A stretch of DNA of 64,000 bases from Hetaerina americana (taxonomy: Eukaryota > Arthropoda > Insecta > Odonata > Calopterygidae), in contig JAKTNV010000006.1 of the NCBI GenBank assembly GCA_022747635.1, positions 67,232,590 to 67,296,589 on the forward strand, given 5' to 3'. Under the pieces are notes generated by a model, which saw only the letters and a list, made by a program, of their open reading frames with translations, ran no database searches and was not told the origin of the DNA. Positions 1-10,725 of the stretch are shown piece by piece. The position numbers and the translations under genes were made by a program. Position 1 is the stretch's first letter, and the number at the start of each line of letters is the position of its first letter.

Positions 1-276
1 ATAGATCATATGATTATCGCATCATTATGATCTCCGATCAATTATTGGTGAAACGAATGCAAGGTATGTATGATCACCGTTCAATGAAATGATGCCGGTC
101 AAGTGATCGTTTATAAAACAAAAAATGGTAAATATTAGCCTAAAACGTTAAGAAAGGTGTGGAACACTCGAGTTGGACAAAAACACTGAGGGAATCACTA
201 TAGGCTCGCATTACATAGGTAGGTTGAGTCTCGAGGATAATATATAAAAGATATATCCTAACATCGGCCAGTTCAT

Positions 277-618
277 TTATTCGTTATAACCGTCGATTAT
301 TTCACGATACAGATGGTCACACATATGCGTTAGTGTTGGTGTCTTCATGTATAAGGGGAAATATATATTTTTAATTAGTGCATACCTATCCGTAAAAGGC
401 TGGCGTCCTAAAAACTCCGTTATTTTCTGACGGCTTACATAATCAATGTCTTCATCCGAAATTGCAATATTACGTAGTGGAATAGGACGTTCGCTTAGAA
501 GAACGTCACGCAGCACGTCTTTGTGGCAAGTTGACAGGTACTGCGCAGATGTGAGCGTGTTAACCATTTGCCATTGCAGATAACTTTGTTGCCAACGCTG
601 GGAATACCTTGTTTCCAT
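277..618 (-). CDS. Unassigned 113-residue ORF
   Basis: I do not recognise this protein. The frame is open further upstream to 681, but the start at 616-618 is preferred because it sits in an ideal Kozak context (ACCATGG on the minus strand) and the residues before it are proline-rich and less protein-like. The product is mixed in composition, with no membrane segment or signal peptide. It begins METRYSQRWQQ and ends REIIDGYNE. Arginine is mostly encoded by CGT, and the codons look chosen rather than random in AT-rich DNA. An AATAAA (276-281 on the plus strand as tttatt) overlaps the TAA stop, a compact arrangement often seen in small DNA viruses and dense transposons. It could be a host exon, an endogenous viral fragment, a transposon accessory gene or chance. 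No neighbour helps to decide. Confidence 0.4.
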   Translation of the reverse strand: METRYSQRWQQSYLQWQMVNTLTSAQYLSTCHKDVLRDVLLSERPIPLRNIAISDEDIDYVSRQKITEFLGRQPFTDRYALIKNIYFPLYMKTPTLTHMCDHLYREIIDGYNE

Positions 619-980
619 GGTAACACGCCTCCCGGAAAATATTTTGGCCGGAGCAGATACGGGAAGTGGCGGCGGACACAAAAGCGTGCCAGATCATCAA
701 CGCCTCGACATCGCCGAACGGTTAGAGTGAGGCGCAGAAGATGTCATTTCGCTCTGCGTGCGAGATCGAGCCTCCAACGGACATGCGCAGCCACCGCACG
801 GATCACGTTTAACATTTTATTTAATGGAGACTTTTTATGAGCGCAACTCCTGGACGCGTGATAACAATCAACACAACTCGTTAGAGGGGATAGTCCAAAC
901 AATTTATTCAGCCATCTTACTTTCGGGTGGTGTGGGGTAGGAGAGGAGTGTAAATAAATGCTTAAAATAGTATCACTCAT
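495..980 (-). pseudogene. Second open frame above and overlapping the 113-aa ORF, broken by one TGA
   Basis: Reading down the minus strand from 980, one frame is open for 78 codons, meets a single TGA at 744-746, and then stays open for another 82 codons to the TAA at 495-497. It overlaps the first part of the 113-residue ORF in another frame. The stretch around the TGA is rich in arginine and leucine. An AATAAA lies just upstream of an internal ATG at 813-815. This could be a decayed gene next to the 113-residue ORF, or chance openness in a moderately GC-rich stretch. I recognise no domain. Confidence 0.2.
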
Positions 981-999
981 TCCTCTCCCCTGAGTGAGG

Positions 1000-1440
1000 G
1001 GGATTACCGGGTGGGAAGGAGGGGGCGTTGACGGGCGAATGTATCCTTTTCACCTCCCGCTCCCTCCCTGCCCATGGCCACCCCTGGGATGGGAAGCGGG
1101 GAGGGGTGGGATCAAACCCCCCCTCCTCCTCCTCCTCCGACACATCTCCATCCCGACAACAACAACAATATTCCTCGCTTCTACCTCGGAGATCCATTTC
1201 AGAAAAAAACCTCTTGTTTATAAAAAGAAAACACACACCCAACCCGCCAGCCCGTGTGTTTGAATAAAAACTCGGGGAATTTTTCTTCATCTCTCTTTTT
1301 CTTTCCGGGGGGAGAAGGGGAGGGGTTGAGGAGGGTCTTCATGTTTGCTCTCTCTCTCTTTCTCCTTCGATGCCTTCCCGCCTCTCATCCCCTCCATTCC
1401 TCACACCTTCTGGGGGAGGGAGAGCCCGCCAACTAATACC
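1000..1440. repeat. GC-rich low-complexity block A
   Basis: Alternating G-rich (GGGAGGG-like) and C/T-rich runs within AT-rich flanks. It contains short CTC/CTT and CAA triplet runs near 1117-1165. The open frames here are proline-, serine- and glycine-rich on both strands, as expected of compositional bias, so I call no gene. Confidence 0.6.
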
Positions 1441-1766
1441 CCGGCCTCACCTCAAGGAAGTTGGAGTTGGGTGCTTGGCCGAGTATTCTTTGCACTCGTA
1501 TCCTCACGTTATACATAATAGTCAATGCTAAAATGGGGAAACAAAATTAAGAAATCTAATGGCATATTTAAATTGTTGAATTCTTGTATTGAATAATGTA
1601 AAAATGACACCCACCTATAATGGAAACACTAAACCGTAAATGACTGTAATGACGCTTAGCTGGATGCGAAGAACTTTTATTATTTTTAATTCGCATCAGT
1701 CGCGTCATCAATTATTTTGAGTCTCCTTGCCTTTCCGAAAAGAATACATTGACTAATACGTTAATA

Positions 1767-1777
1767 AACAACAACAT
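1767..1777. repeat. Left target-site duplication of the SINE
   Basis: AACAACAACAT, repeated exactly at 2087-2097 immediately after the (ACT)n tail. Confidence 0.85.
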
Positions 1778-2086
1778 GGGGATCGAGATGTTGCGGGGGC
1801 TAACGTACTGGCTTCCCACCCTGAGGGCGCGGGTTCAAATCCCGGCGGTGTTGAATATTTTTCAGAGGTATCTCGATCCCTACTTGAGGTGCTTCGTGGA
1901 GGGCACTTTGAGTGAGTACGCCGTCCTTCGGATGGGACGTTAAACTGCGGACCCCTTGGCGCCTTTCGTAAAGAGTAGACTAATGCCGACGCCGGGTTCC
2001 TCTCCACCCTTCATCCTTTCCTGTCCATCCCCTATGGCGCAAATGACCTTAGCTGTCGGTCACCTCCCCTAAAAACTACTACTACT
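1778..2086 (+). mobile_element. Full-length tRNA-derived SINE with 11-bp target-site duplication
   Basis: The element begins with a tRNA-like head of about 75 bp containing an internal Pol III B box, GGTTCAAATCC, near 1832-1842. A roughly 220-bp body follows, with the segment GGATGGGACGTTAAAC, and then an (ACT)n tail. It is flanked by perfect direct repeats AACAACAACAT at 1767-1777 and 2087-2097, which fits target-primed integration. The body ends in GTCGGTCACCTCCCC just before the tail; this is the part a partner LINE reverse transcriptase would be expected to recognise. The body resembles tRNA-SINEs I recall from arthropods, but I cannot name the family. The intact ends and exact duplication suggest a fairly young insertion. 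Confidence 0.85.
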
Positions 2087-2097
2087 AACAACAACAT
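2087..2097. repeat. Right target-site duplication of the SINE
   Basis: Exact copy of the 11-mer at 1767-1777; it fixes the 3' boundary of the SINE. Confidence 0.85.
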
Positions 2098-2700
2098 CAA
2101 ATTCTTTGCATCTGCTAGCAGGTTTAGCCTAAGATTATCATGGTTTAAATAAATGTCCCTTCGGCCAATTCTATGGTAATTTATATCCACGACGAATAAA
2201 TTGTAACGCACATGTTAACCAGAATTATTTTTTTGTTTTACCCGATACAATTCTAAAACCATGCATCTCTACTTAAAAAGGCGCGGTATTACTTCAATAA
2301 AAGCAACAAAAATTAGAGGAGAAGATTAAATTAGTGAGTAAGACCGAAGTATTACACATTTTAGAGCATAAAATCTCAATTTCTAAGACACTTTACTGAA
2401 GATTTTTCTGGCACTGCGTGGTTGCACTTCTTGGGCCAATTATTTCGAATGTTTGCAGGCAAATATTTTGATCGTTAATATAGTCTTAAAAATACAAGCA
2501 TCGTTTTGGAAATGCTTTATTAACACATTCTAAGTTCCAACGTTCTTCATTCGTTAACTTTCGCAAGGTATTTTCCAAAACAAACGATCATTGGGACACG
2601 TACATTATTGTAAACACCGGGAATCGCCGCGGAAAAATGTCGAAGTTTTCCTCCACCACATCGAGAGCGAGATATTTTAATGCCCATATTTGAATTCTCG
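2098..2700. other. AT-rich spacer, nothing recognised
   Basis: No long open frame, terminal repeat or tRNA-like promoter was seen here. Confidence 0.5.
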
Positions 2701-3240
2701 TTCCTAAAACTTGTAGTGACGTGGCGGCTTCGGTATAGGGAGGGGGGTAAGGCGGTGGTTGTCTTGCGGTGATGGCATGGTACGAGTGAGCGGGGCTCGG
2801 GGGGAGGTTTTAGGGAGGGGAGAGGGGGTTGAAGCCATTCCGGAACAAACTCAGCAAAGCACACACACATATACATATAGACACATGCACACAGAGATAC
2901 GAGCGGGTGTTTTTCTAACACCGACAGGGCCTGGCTCCCTTCCCTACGCTGAGCGCGGGTGTGTTCGCCATTAAGGCCCTCCCGAGCCCTCGAGGTGGTT
3001 GAAGAGGGACGAGTGAAGGGAAGAGTGTGTGCCCTAGGGAGTGGGGGAGGGATGACGGGGCATATTCCTGGAGGAATAACACGATATCATTGCGGCAGGC
3101 GGACATTGGCTCTCCAGCTGGGTCAGAAGGAAGGACAAAAAGGAGGGAGAGTCGGGTGGGAGGAAACAGACGCAGCATTTATGGATGCAGTGGGGATGGG
3201 CGATTCTGGAAAAATATCGATGCGGACCCATTTAAGAGTG
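2700..3240. repeat. GC-rich low-complexity block B
   Basis: G/A-rich on the plus strand (GGGGGGAGG-like runs), with a short CA/TA-rich dinucleotide stretch at about 2858-2892. Open frames occur on both strands but encode only biased composition. Confidence 0.55.
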
Positions 3241-3754
3241 GCGGTGTATCGTATTGTATACGATCGGACGTGTGACGTGAGGATTTATGGTTTAAAAAAT
3301 CATTCATTGACTATGGCGATGAAAAATATTAGTGTAAATATTAAAACGTTTCCCATTCATGGAAGTAAACGATCCTCAAATATCCAGAGAAGTTTCTAGG
3401 TCATCCCCTACACCAGGGGATGACACCAGTCAGTGTATATTTAATCTCTTTGTATAACTATTTTTTGTACTCTTCCTTCCTCTATGGCTGTGGTTACTCA
3501 AACATATATATTAAAATGCAGTGAAATAAATGCACGATTAAATATCCGAGGCAATTTTACCCGCCATTGATCTGGCGAGTGTTTCAATCAGGCTCACGAA
3601 GAGCTGTCGGGAAAAAGTGTCGTTAGGATTTTATTGATGGGAGCTTGCATGTTATTTTAAATTTTGCAGATTGGAGACTAGGCTTCAAAAGAGGAGTATG
3701 AGCTCCATACAACAAGGGGAATCTTATGTCCTGTCACTGACATGGTATGCTACG
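3241..3754. other. AT-rich spacer, nothing recognised
   Basis: No coding frame of note. It ends at the TA target of the mariner element that starts at 3757. Confidence 0.5.
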
Positions 3755-3756
3755 TA

Positions 3757-4509
3757 CGAGGGTCATCCGGAAAGTAGTACCCGTTCGTGAAATAAAGACA
3801 CAAAAGTAAATATTAACAAACATAAAAAATTTTATTTGAAAGAGGATACTTTAAACTACTTCTCAACATAATCTCCAAGCAAATTAAGGCATTTGTCATA
3901 ACGTGTGACAAGTTTCTGTATTCCTGCTGCATAGTCCTTCGCCGCCAGCTCATTGAGATACGCGAGGGACCCATCTTGCACAAATTTTTGCATAATGCAG
4001 ATGGTGTTTAACAATTTCATGAACAATTGTTCGAGAAACATTGGGAAAATGCTCACAGATGTCATCAATTGTGACGCGCCGATCGTTCCTCACGAATTCG
4101 TCAACTGAGCTTACCAGTTGGTCTGTAATGACAGACGGTCTCCCCGAACGCTCATCGTCGTGTGTGTTCCCCCTCCCCATGTTGAAGTTGCGACACCACC
4201 GCCGAACAGACGACTCGTCCATTACATTGTCTCCATACACCTCCTTTAATTGGCGATGAATATCACATGGGCGAACGTTTCTTGCATTGAGGAATTTAAT
4301 CACTGCCCTCACTTCACAACTGGCGGCGTTCTCAATTTTTTTAAACATTGTAAACAATCACAGAAACAACACAGGCAATGCTAGCGTCACGCAACTTGGC
4401 TCAGAGAAGGCAGACAAGCCACTGAAGCTATCTGACCTCGTCCAGCGGCTACTCGCGTCGTCAGCACTTCATGCGGCACGAACGGGTACTACTTTCCGGA
4501 TGACCCTCG
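3757..4509 (-). mobile_element. Internally deleted mariner element, copy 1 (753 bp)
   Basis: Perfect 33-bp terminal inverted repeats (3757-3789 and 4477-4509, beginning CGAGGGTCATCCGGAAAG) are flanked by TA at 3755-3756 and 4510-4511, the target duplication of the mariner/Tc1 superfamily. The interior encodes the N-terminal helix-turn-helix half of a mariner transposase (transposase strand is minus) and the last 40 or so residues, but the catalytic middle is missing. A full mariner is about 1.3 kb, so roughly 0.5-0.6 kb is gone and the element cannot move by itself. A copy of identical length lies at 31526-32278 in the opposite orientation; comparing the two by eye I found only about three base differences, so both are recent insertions of an already deleted master. 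Confidence 0.95.
3856..4357 (-). pseudogene. Deleted mariner transposase (N- and C-terminal parts only)
   Basis: The N-terminal frame (3950-4357, 135 residues, MFTMFKKIENAASCEVRAVI onward) carries the paired helix-turn-helix DNA-binding region: CDIHRQLKEVYGD, then SSVRRWCRNF, GRPSVIT, and the linker-like end KICARWVPR, which in intact mariners just precedes the catalytic domain. The frame then shifts straight into the family's C-terminal end, YDKCLNLLGDYVEK (frame 3856-4068). The D,D,D catalytic residues with their TGDE and HDNA motifs are absent. Such a protein could at most bind terminal repeats. A poly(A)-like AATAAA follows the stop. Confidence 0.9.
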
Positions 4510-4511
4510 TA

Positions 4512-5975
4512 TATCAACGTCACAATTTGGAATCGGTTGACACGTTAAGTCACCGGGGAGAAGGGTTAATCGTTCATTAAAGCCAATCTTGGAAAATACT
4601 CCTTAGTAATGCTTCAAAATTAATTTATTAGCATTTTTTTGCGGAAATCAGAAATTCAATTCTGAAATGAAGCTAGCGTTGCAATTTTTCTATAGTAGTC
4701 ACAATATTCCTTGCATATAAACATTACCGCCAATAAATTTCAATCAGTTAAATTACATTACATCACAATATGACCCATTGTGATACTTCATATTTTCATA
4801 TTAATAGTCTTTATATGCCAAAAGTGACTAAATTCCATTTTGAAATTGGTAATATATGTTTAAGTTTTAAATTAAATGGGATCATTATTACGCAATACGA
4901 TTTGAATCCATTATGAATAACTTTTCATCGTTACCCTTTTTTTTCAGAAACATGTTCTGTGCCCGTATTCACCTCAATCGATTTATTGTTTTCTTATATG
5001 CCAATGAGAATGGCTCTTAAAATAAGTAAATAATTGATAATTATCTATAATATTTATGTTGTCATTTGATGATGATAATAATTGCGCGATTGGGTGAGAT
5101 AATACTAAAGGTTTTCCTGAAGCGTCTGGATAAAGTTAGACCGATTCATTCCCGTTCAAACATTCACCTCTACGATTCGTGGAATATCTACAAAGTGACC
5201 TCGTTATGTAGCATATTCACGCTTCACAGCGGCGTTTAATGGGTTGCTGAACGCTTTCGAAAATTCCGGAGGTATTCTGAATTGCGTGGCAACCATCGGA
5301 AGTAGAAAATAGTGCGACAGGTTCTTGGATACAGCTTATTTGCGCTGATGCACTTTTGGCGTATTGGTTAAAATCAATGCATACCACCTAAAACATTAAT
5401 GGAAAATTGAGTCTTTTTTCCAAAATTGTATTAAATTCGTAAATCAAATCTTAAATCACTGATGAGTAATTGTCATGGAATAACAAGCAAAGAACCCAAA
5501 GTAAAGAATCGAGTCCTATTAGTTTCATTCTACCCTTTTACTCCACAAACTGTTGAATCCAATTGTATACACGTTGAATAAAATCCTGAGTGTGAACTAC
5601 AAGTGAAACTATTGAATATGGGAAAAATTTTATAAAATATTTCGAAACCCATTATTCCCTTGTATTTCTTCATCGTTATGTCTACTTCCCAAAAGATACC
5701 ACTGTTTTGAGAGTCCATCTGGTTCACGTTGTTCTGAGTTGTAAAACTCTGCAGACGATACCCGAACGTCAATGGGAGCATAGAGCAAAATGTACTCTCT
5801 CTGGGAAATAATTTCGGGTTTTTTTTCCAATTTTAGCATTGTAGTATGTTTTTTAAAATTTCTAACTTTGATTGTTGCAACGCAAAGATGAGATGGTCTT
5901 TGCGAGAAATTTTTGGTCCTCAGACAATGTAAAATATAATTTTGGGTTCGGGTGAGGTTTTAGGAGCGACATTTA
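4512..5975. other. AT-rich spacer, nothing recognised
   Basis: An 83-residue minus-strand open frame at 5530-5781 has no recognisable motif. No repeats or terminal inverted repeats were seen until the mariner end at 5978. Confidence 0.5.
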
Positions 5976-5977
5976 TA

Positions 5978-6335
5978 CGAGGGGGGGCCAAAAGTAACGG
6001 GAATTGGGCTGCGGTGGGGAGCGAGAGGGGGGGAAGCCTTTGCTCGGCCGGTCGTACGTCAGGCTCACGCCACCTGCGTCAGTGTGCGCAGCGCCGTCGC
6101 TGTGACTGGGTAAGTCAATCCGTGAGATGTTTCAGTGAAACAACTTTTCATTTCGGCGAAATAAGTGATGGCGGATTATCATGAGCAACGCGCTGCAGTG
6201 AAATTTTGTTTCCCGTTGGGGAAATCGGCCGCGGAAACTTGTAATGTTCAAGACTGCTTATGGGGAAGCTGCCCTAAGCAAAACCAGAGTCTACGAGTGG
6301 ATTACACGTTTTAAAAATTGTGAAATGTCAATTGA
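5978..6335 (+). mobile_element. 5' end of a second mariner family, truncated
   Basis: A mariner-type end starts after TA at 5976-5977 (CGAGGGGGGGCCAAAAGTAA). About 190 bp downstream an ATG at 6168 opens MADYHEQRAAVKFCF, LGKSAAET, which after a one-base frame change continues as FKTAYGEAALSKTRVYEW. This is the N-terminal helix-turn-helix of mariner transposases. The catalytic domain and the right terminal repeat are absent. The frameshift and truncation mark it as an old relic, distinct in sequence from the 753-bp pair. Confidence 0.8.
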
Positions 6336-8150
6336 AGACATACTTTCGTTACTCGTATTGTTGTTATCTTATACAAATCCATTATGCTGATCACCGAACT
6401 TATCATTTTGGTTTTGATTTCATTATTTTATAAGGTTTCCTGATGCTTAGGTATTTCGTGGAAAGTTTAAGTTATGAAAATTTACGGATATTTTGGCGAA
6501 TTAATTTTATTGCTGCCTGATAATTTGTTCACGTAGCAGTCCAAAGTGACCCTCCTTTCATTTTTGTATGAAAAACTGCTAACACCTAACGCCCACCACC
6601 ACTTATCCTTTGGGCGGTTTGTGGGTTTTATTTTTCATGTAGACGGAAAATACGAATTTCTCTTGGACTTATTATCAGATATCTTTTTGTCTGAGAGTAG
6701 AAATTCACAATGTATAGCGGTATATCGGCATAATCAATGATTTTCGGCTTCCAGGTATAAAATATTCAATGCAACATTATTCTTTACCATCTCAACAGGC
6801 AAACATAGATTTTTGATTGTAAGGTTTGTGAACAGATTATCATTATTTTATCTTATCGATTAAAAACATTACTAGAATTATGGAAGTGCATTTTGCAATG
6901 AGTTTTGTTTTCTTAACACTGCAAAATAATTTTTTATTCCTATTCCCATAAAACGAGCTCCATTTAATATAACGGAATTCCTGCATTCTGAGTCGATTAA
7001 ATCCCTTGATATCTCCTTGTTATATTAGTTTCGCTATGAAATGCTTTCACAAAATACGTAAAACAACCTCTTAAATGTTGGGATTCCATTTTCAGTTAAA
7101 AAATTGATTTATCTGTGATTTGATCCTTTATAGTTCCATTTAATATTTGTGGCTACAACCGATATAAATTGGTATCATGTCAAGCATATTCGAAATAACA
7201 CGAGAACATTCGTGGAGAATATAAATTATCTGCAATTTGCATGACCTGAAAACTGTAATTTTGAAGTGAATAGACTTATTTCCCTTTATAATTAACCTTG
7301 ACAGTAAGATACGGCGTCCGATGTCCTCTAATCCTAGCAGAATAGCTAAAGACTCTTTTACGAAGGCTGCAGCGCGGTAATTTTATTTCATCACCGTAAA
7401 AATCTCCTTTCAGGGTTTTAATCGCATTCAGAGATTAATCCCATGGCTTGCATGAATCAAATCATTAATTTCTTATTTAAGCTGAATAATTTAGTAATAA
7501 TGATTTCTGCGAAACAGCTGTGCTATAATTAGCATTCGATATAGTTCTAAGCTTTAGGTATTCCAACCTACAAATGTGAATGAAATATCAGCTCATTGAA
7601 CGCTAATGAGGGGCGTAAAAATATTCGAGTTACTTCCATTTTCCTATCTTTTAAATTTTGGACCCATTTGACCAATGGTTTCCCGGGTCCACTTTTTATT
7701 TTACTTCACTGTAAGTTGCAGATTCCTTTGAATCTTGTTTCCCCTTTTTCAAGAACATTAGTTAACTGATAAAGAATTTTACATGCACAGTAAGTACAGT
7801 ATGCTTTAGATTTTAAGATACAAACATCATGGTTAGTCTTTAAAAATGTTCCGAATATATGTCTCTTTGCCAATTTGTGTACTAAAATATCACAAAAACA
7901 CTAATACAATGGGTTTTCGCAAATACGTAAAACATTCAGTTAATCAGTGTGCTAGTAAAACACCATTAAGTCCCAGACATTATGTTCATCACAATCACTA
8001 GAGTTTAATACATGGATCTTCAGTTATCCAAGCAACACAAATAATAAACAGACCTAAGGAAACAACGTAAGTTATTCTAAAATTTTAACATCCACAGGTG
8101 CTTATATATGTTAGGAGTTAAACTAATGATAAACAATTTAAGAAAAAAAA
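6336..8150. other. AT-rich spacer, nothing recognised
   Basis: No protein match and no clear repeat. The part next to 8150 may be the 3' untranslated region of the LINE relic at 8207-9660, since that element reads on the minus strand. Confidence 0.45.
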
Positions 8151-8206
8151 TCACTCAATAGACAAATAGGGGAAACCATTACTACATTTTACACAAAATA
8201 TTTTTC

Positions 8207-9660
8207 AGTTAGTTCACTTGTTGTGGTTCAGTATTTGCCGGTTTTCTTATTGTAAATTTTTCAAGCAGTTTATTGTTGTTCTTTAGGCCGAATGTAATCA
8301 TTTCCCTAATGCTTGTTAGCTTCTCTTCCATACTGTTCCATAAAAGTTGTCGCTCGGTCTCATAGAATACACAATCCTCCACTCTATGTTCTACTGTGTC
8401 TTCTTTTCCACAGTTGCACAGAGGGGTAAACATTTCCCTATAAAATGTAAGTAGGAGTTGAAGTTCCCATGTCCAGTTAACACTTGTGTGCTTGTTGAGG
8501 AGTGTTTAATATTTAATTTTATCCAGTCATCTATGTTCGGAAATATACGGTGCGTTTTCCTTCCCTTTTCTGCTCTGTTCCATTCGTCGTTCCATTCTCT
8601 ATGTGTTTCCTGTCTCAATAGTCTTTTTAATCTTGATCTTTGTAGTGCATTTTCTGCATCTTGCGAGAGGTTGAAATACTCTATATTTATATTTTTTACT
8701 CCTTTTGTTTAGAGCAATTTTTTCTCAAATTAGGTATTTTAGAGGTTGAGTTGCAGCCACTATACAAAGTGCGTCGCAGCTCACGGTGAAATAGCTGTTG
8801 CACATTGCTATCAAGCAGGCACGCTGTGTCTCCTTTATCTTTTTCTCGAATCCTGCGAGATTGACTCTGTGGGGCCAAATTTCGCACCCATAAGTGACAA
8901 TGAGTATTACTACTCCATGGATGTTTTCCATCGGTTTGAGGCCATATGTACAACGGCAAAGCCTTCTTATGGCACCAAAGATAGTCTTAACCTTCGAGCA
9001 AGTGTAGTTCACGTGAGGCTGGAAGGTAAGTCTATGTGTATGCCTAGGTATTTAAAGGTCTTGGTTCTCTTTAGCTGTTTCCCATTGATTTTGCATGCCG
9101 AGTTTCTTAATATATTTGCTCCTAAGGTCATGTAGTGGCTTTTTTCTATGGATAACTTCGTTTTGTTACTATTTGCCCAGGTTTCTAGGATAAGTAGAGT
9201 TTTTTCCGCCAACATTTCCAGCTCTCTTCTGCTGTTTCCAGGGATAGTTACTGCGATGTCATCCGCATATGTGATAATATCGCACCTATCCGGGAGTTCT
9301 TCTCTTAAAAGCGAAGTGGTTAAGAGGTTCCACAAGGTTGGGCCAAGAACCGAACCCTGCGGGCACCCCTTAGTGGCCACTTTAGAGAACTTGAGGTGTT
9401 TGCCGGAGTATTTTATCACTTGGTTGGTAAAATAGTTTTTTACTAATTTTATTTGGTTGCTTGATACCCTTAAATATTTTAGTTATTTAATTACGGATGG
9501 CCACCAGATGGAATCAAAAGCGCCTTTTATATCTATAAATACCAGCATGGTATATTTGCAATCGTTGGTAGTTAGTCTCAGCATTTTCCTATCTTGGAGG
9601 ATTGGTGCATAGGTGCTGCAAATTTTAATGGATAGTTTATCCCTATCATTAAATTATTCA
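8207..9660 (-). mobile_element. R1-like LINE relic, 3' part of ORF2 reverse transcriptase
   Basis: Reading on the minus strand: motif A VFIDIKGAFDSIWWP at about 9497-9545, the GCPQGSVLGPTLWN segment at about 9325-9366, the catalytic box ITYADDIAV near 9250-9285, and FKYLGIHI near 9030-9060. Then come a thumb-like stretch, LTGHGNFNSYLH near 8450-8485, and a Cys/His cluster CNCGKEDTVEHRVEDC near 8370-8415, which together with the LTGHG motif is typical of the R1-type C terminus. The frame is broken several times, including a stop shortly after motif A. The 5' part (endonuclease, ORF1) is missing, a normal 5' truncation. The product would have reverse-transcribed its own RNA at a genomic nick. 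R1 clade is inferred from motif style only. Confidence 0.88.
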
Positions 9661-10060
9661 GATATCATTGAAGTTTTCTGCCGTGTTCCAGGTAGCTGAG
9701 AATTTTTGTCGCGGCAAGAAAATTACCCTTGCATCAACTGTTATTCGAAGGGTTACTATAAAGTATCTACTAAGACGTATTAGCGCAGGCTTTCTTTTGT
9801 ACCACCTTAGTGACAGAGAATTTTGCAAACTGAAAATCGCGACTTCTCTAACCGCGTTTTCCAAGGGTATACGTATATCATTGTGCAGCCGTTAGAGCGC
9901 CAGCCAACCGGAGCATAGCAGAAGGCGATTTCTCCGTGCACACAATTCAGTCGAGTCATTGTTGCCGAGAGTTCGAGAATTTTAAAAGCAACTTTTACAA
10001 CATTTCCATTCAAGCGTTTTAAGTACCCATGTGCATACTTCTACTCGAGGGACTTGCGGA
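9661..10060. other. Spacer, nothing recognised
   Basis: Short open frames on both strands (up to 75 codons) have no motif. A source further 5' in the LINE is not detectable here. Confidence 0.45.
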
Positions 10061-10725
10061 GCGTTAGTGGAATTCGGCAGAATCATTCCTCGCAGAAACG
10101 GAGGCGACGGCTTGCATTCGCTTGTGTGCGTGTGTGTGTGTGCTTGAGAAGAGGACGGGGGGATGGAAAAACAGATCTTTTTGACGGAAAAGGTGGAAAA
10201 AAGAAATCTTTTCCCACACGCTCGCCTGCCTTCCCTTCAAACCCCTCCCACTCTGCCGCTCTCCACCGATCTTCTCCTCATTCCGTCTTTGTTAGTTTTA
10301 TCCCTTTCCCAGCCCAGCGACACCTTTAACATCCCCACCCTTTTCCTGCTTGAGGCCCCCATCTCGGACAAACGCTTCCACCTCGACACCCTTCCCTCCC
10401 ACTTCTCTCACTCGCACTTCGTTTGCTCGCCTTGTTTATACAACACTTCTGCTCGGCGTTGTTTGGTTCCGTGGCTTGCCGTGGTTCGGAAACGGAGTCG
10501 CTTGCTTTGGACTCTCCCTATATATCTTTCACGGCCGATGGCCTCTCCCTGCCTCCCTTGCTGCCCCCTCGATCTTCCAACCTTACCCACGCACACACGC
10601 CCCCACCCCCCCACCGTCCACCTCCCCATCCACCTTTCCTCCTACCTAACCACCCGCACTTCAGACATCTCTTTCTCTCTCTCTCCCTTCGCCTGACTTC
10701 AACACACATCTCTCACGTTTCGCGC
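10060..10725. repeat. GC-rich low-complexity block C, pyrimidine-skewed
   Basis: C/T-rich on the plus strand, especially 10200-10420 and 10540-10700, with a TG-dinucleotide run near 10126-10144. It contains the longest spurious frame here (177 codons at 10163-10696), which is proline-, leucine- and serine-rich with no domain and is mirrored by frames on the other strand, so I do not call it a gene. Confidence 0.6.

Noticed and set aside
1820..1850. Functional tRNA gene
   Set aside because: The B box is good, but the sequence continues into a SINE body with a target-site duplication and no complete cloverleaf is evident.
10163..10696. 177-codon open frame
   Set aside because: C/T-rich low complexity in block C; overlapping frames in other phases have equal length.
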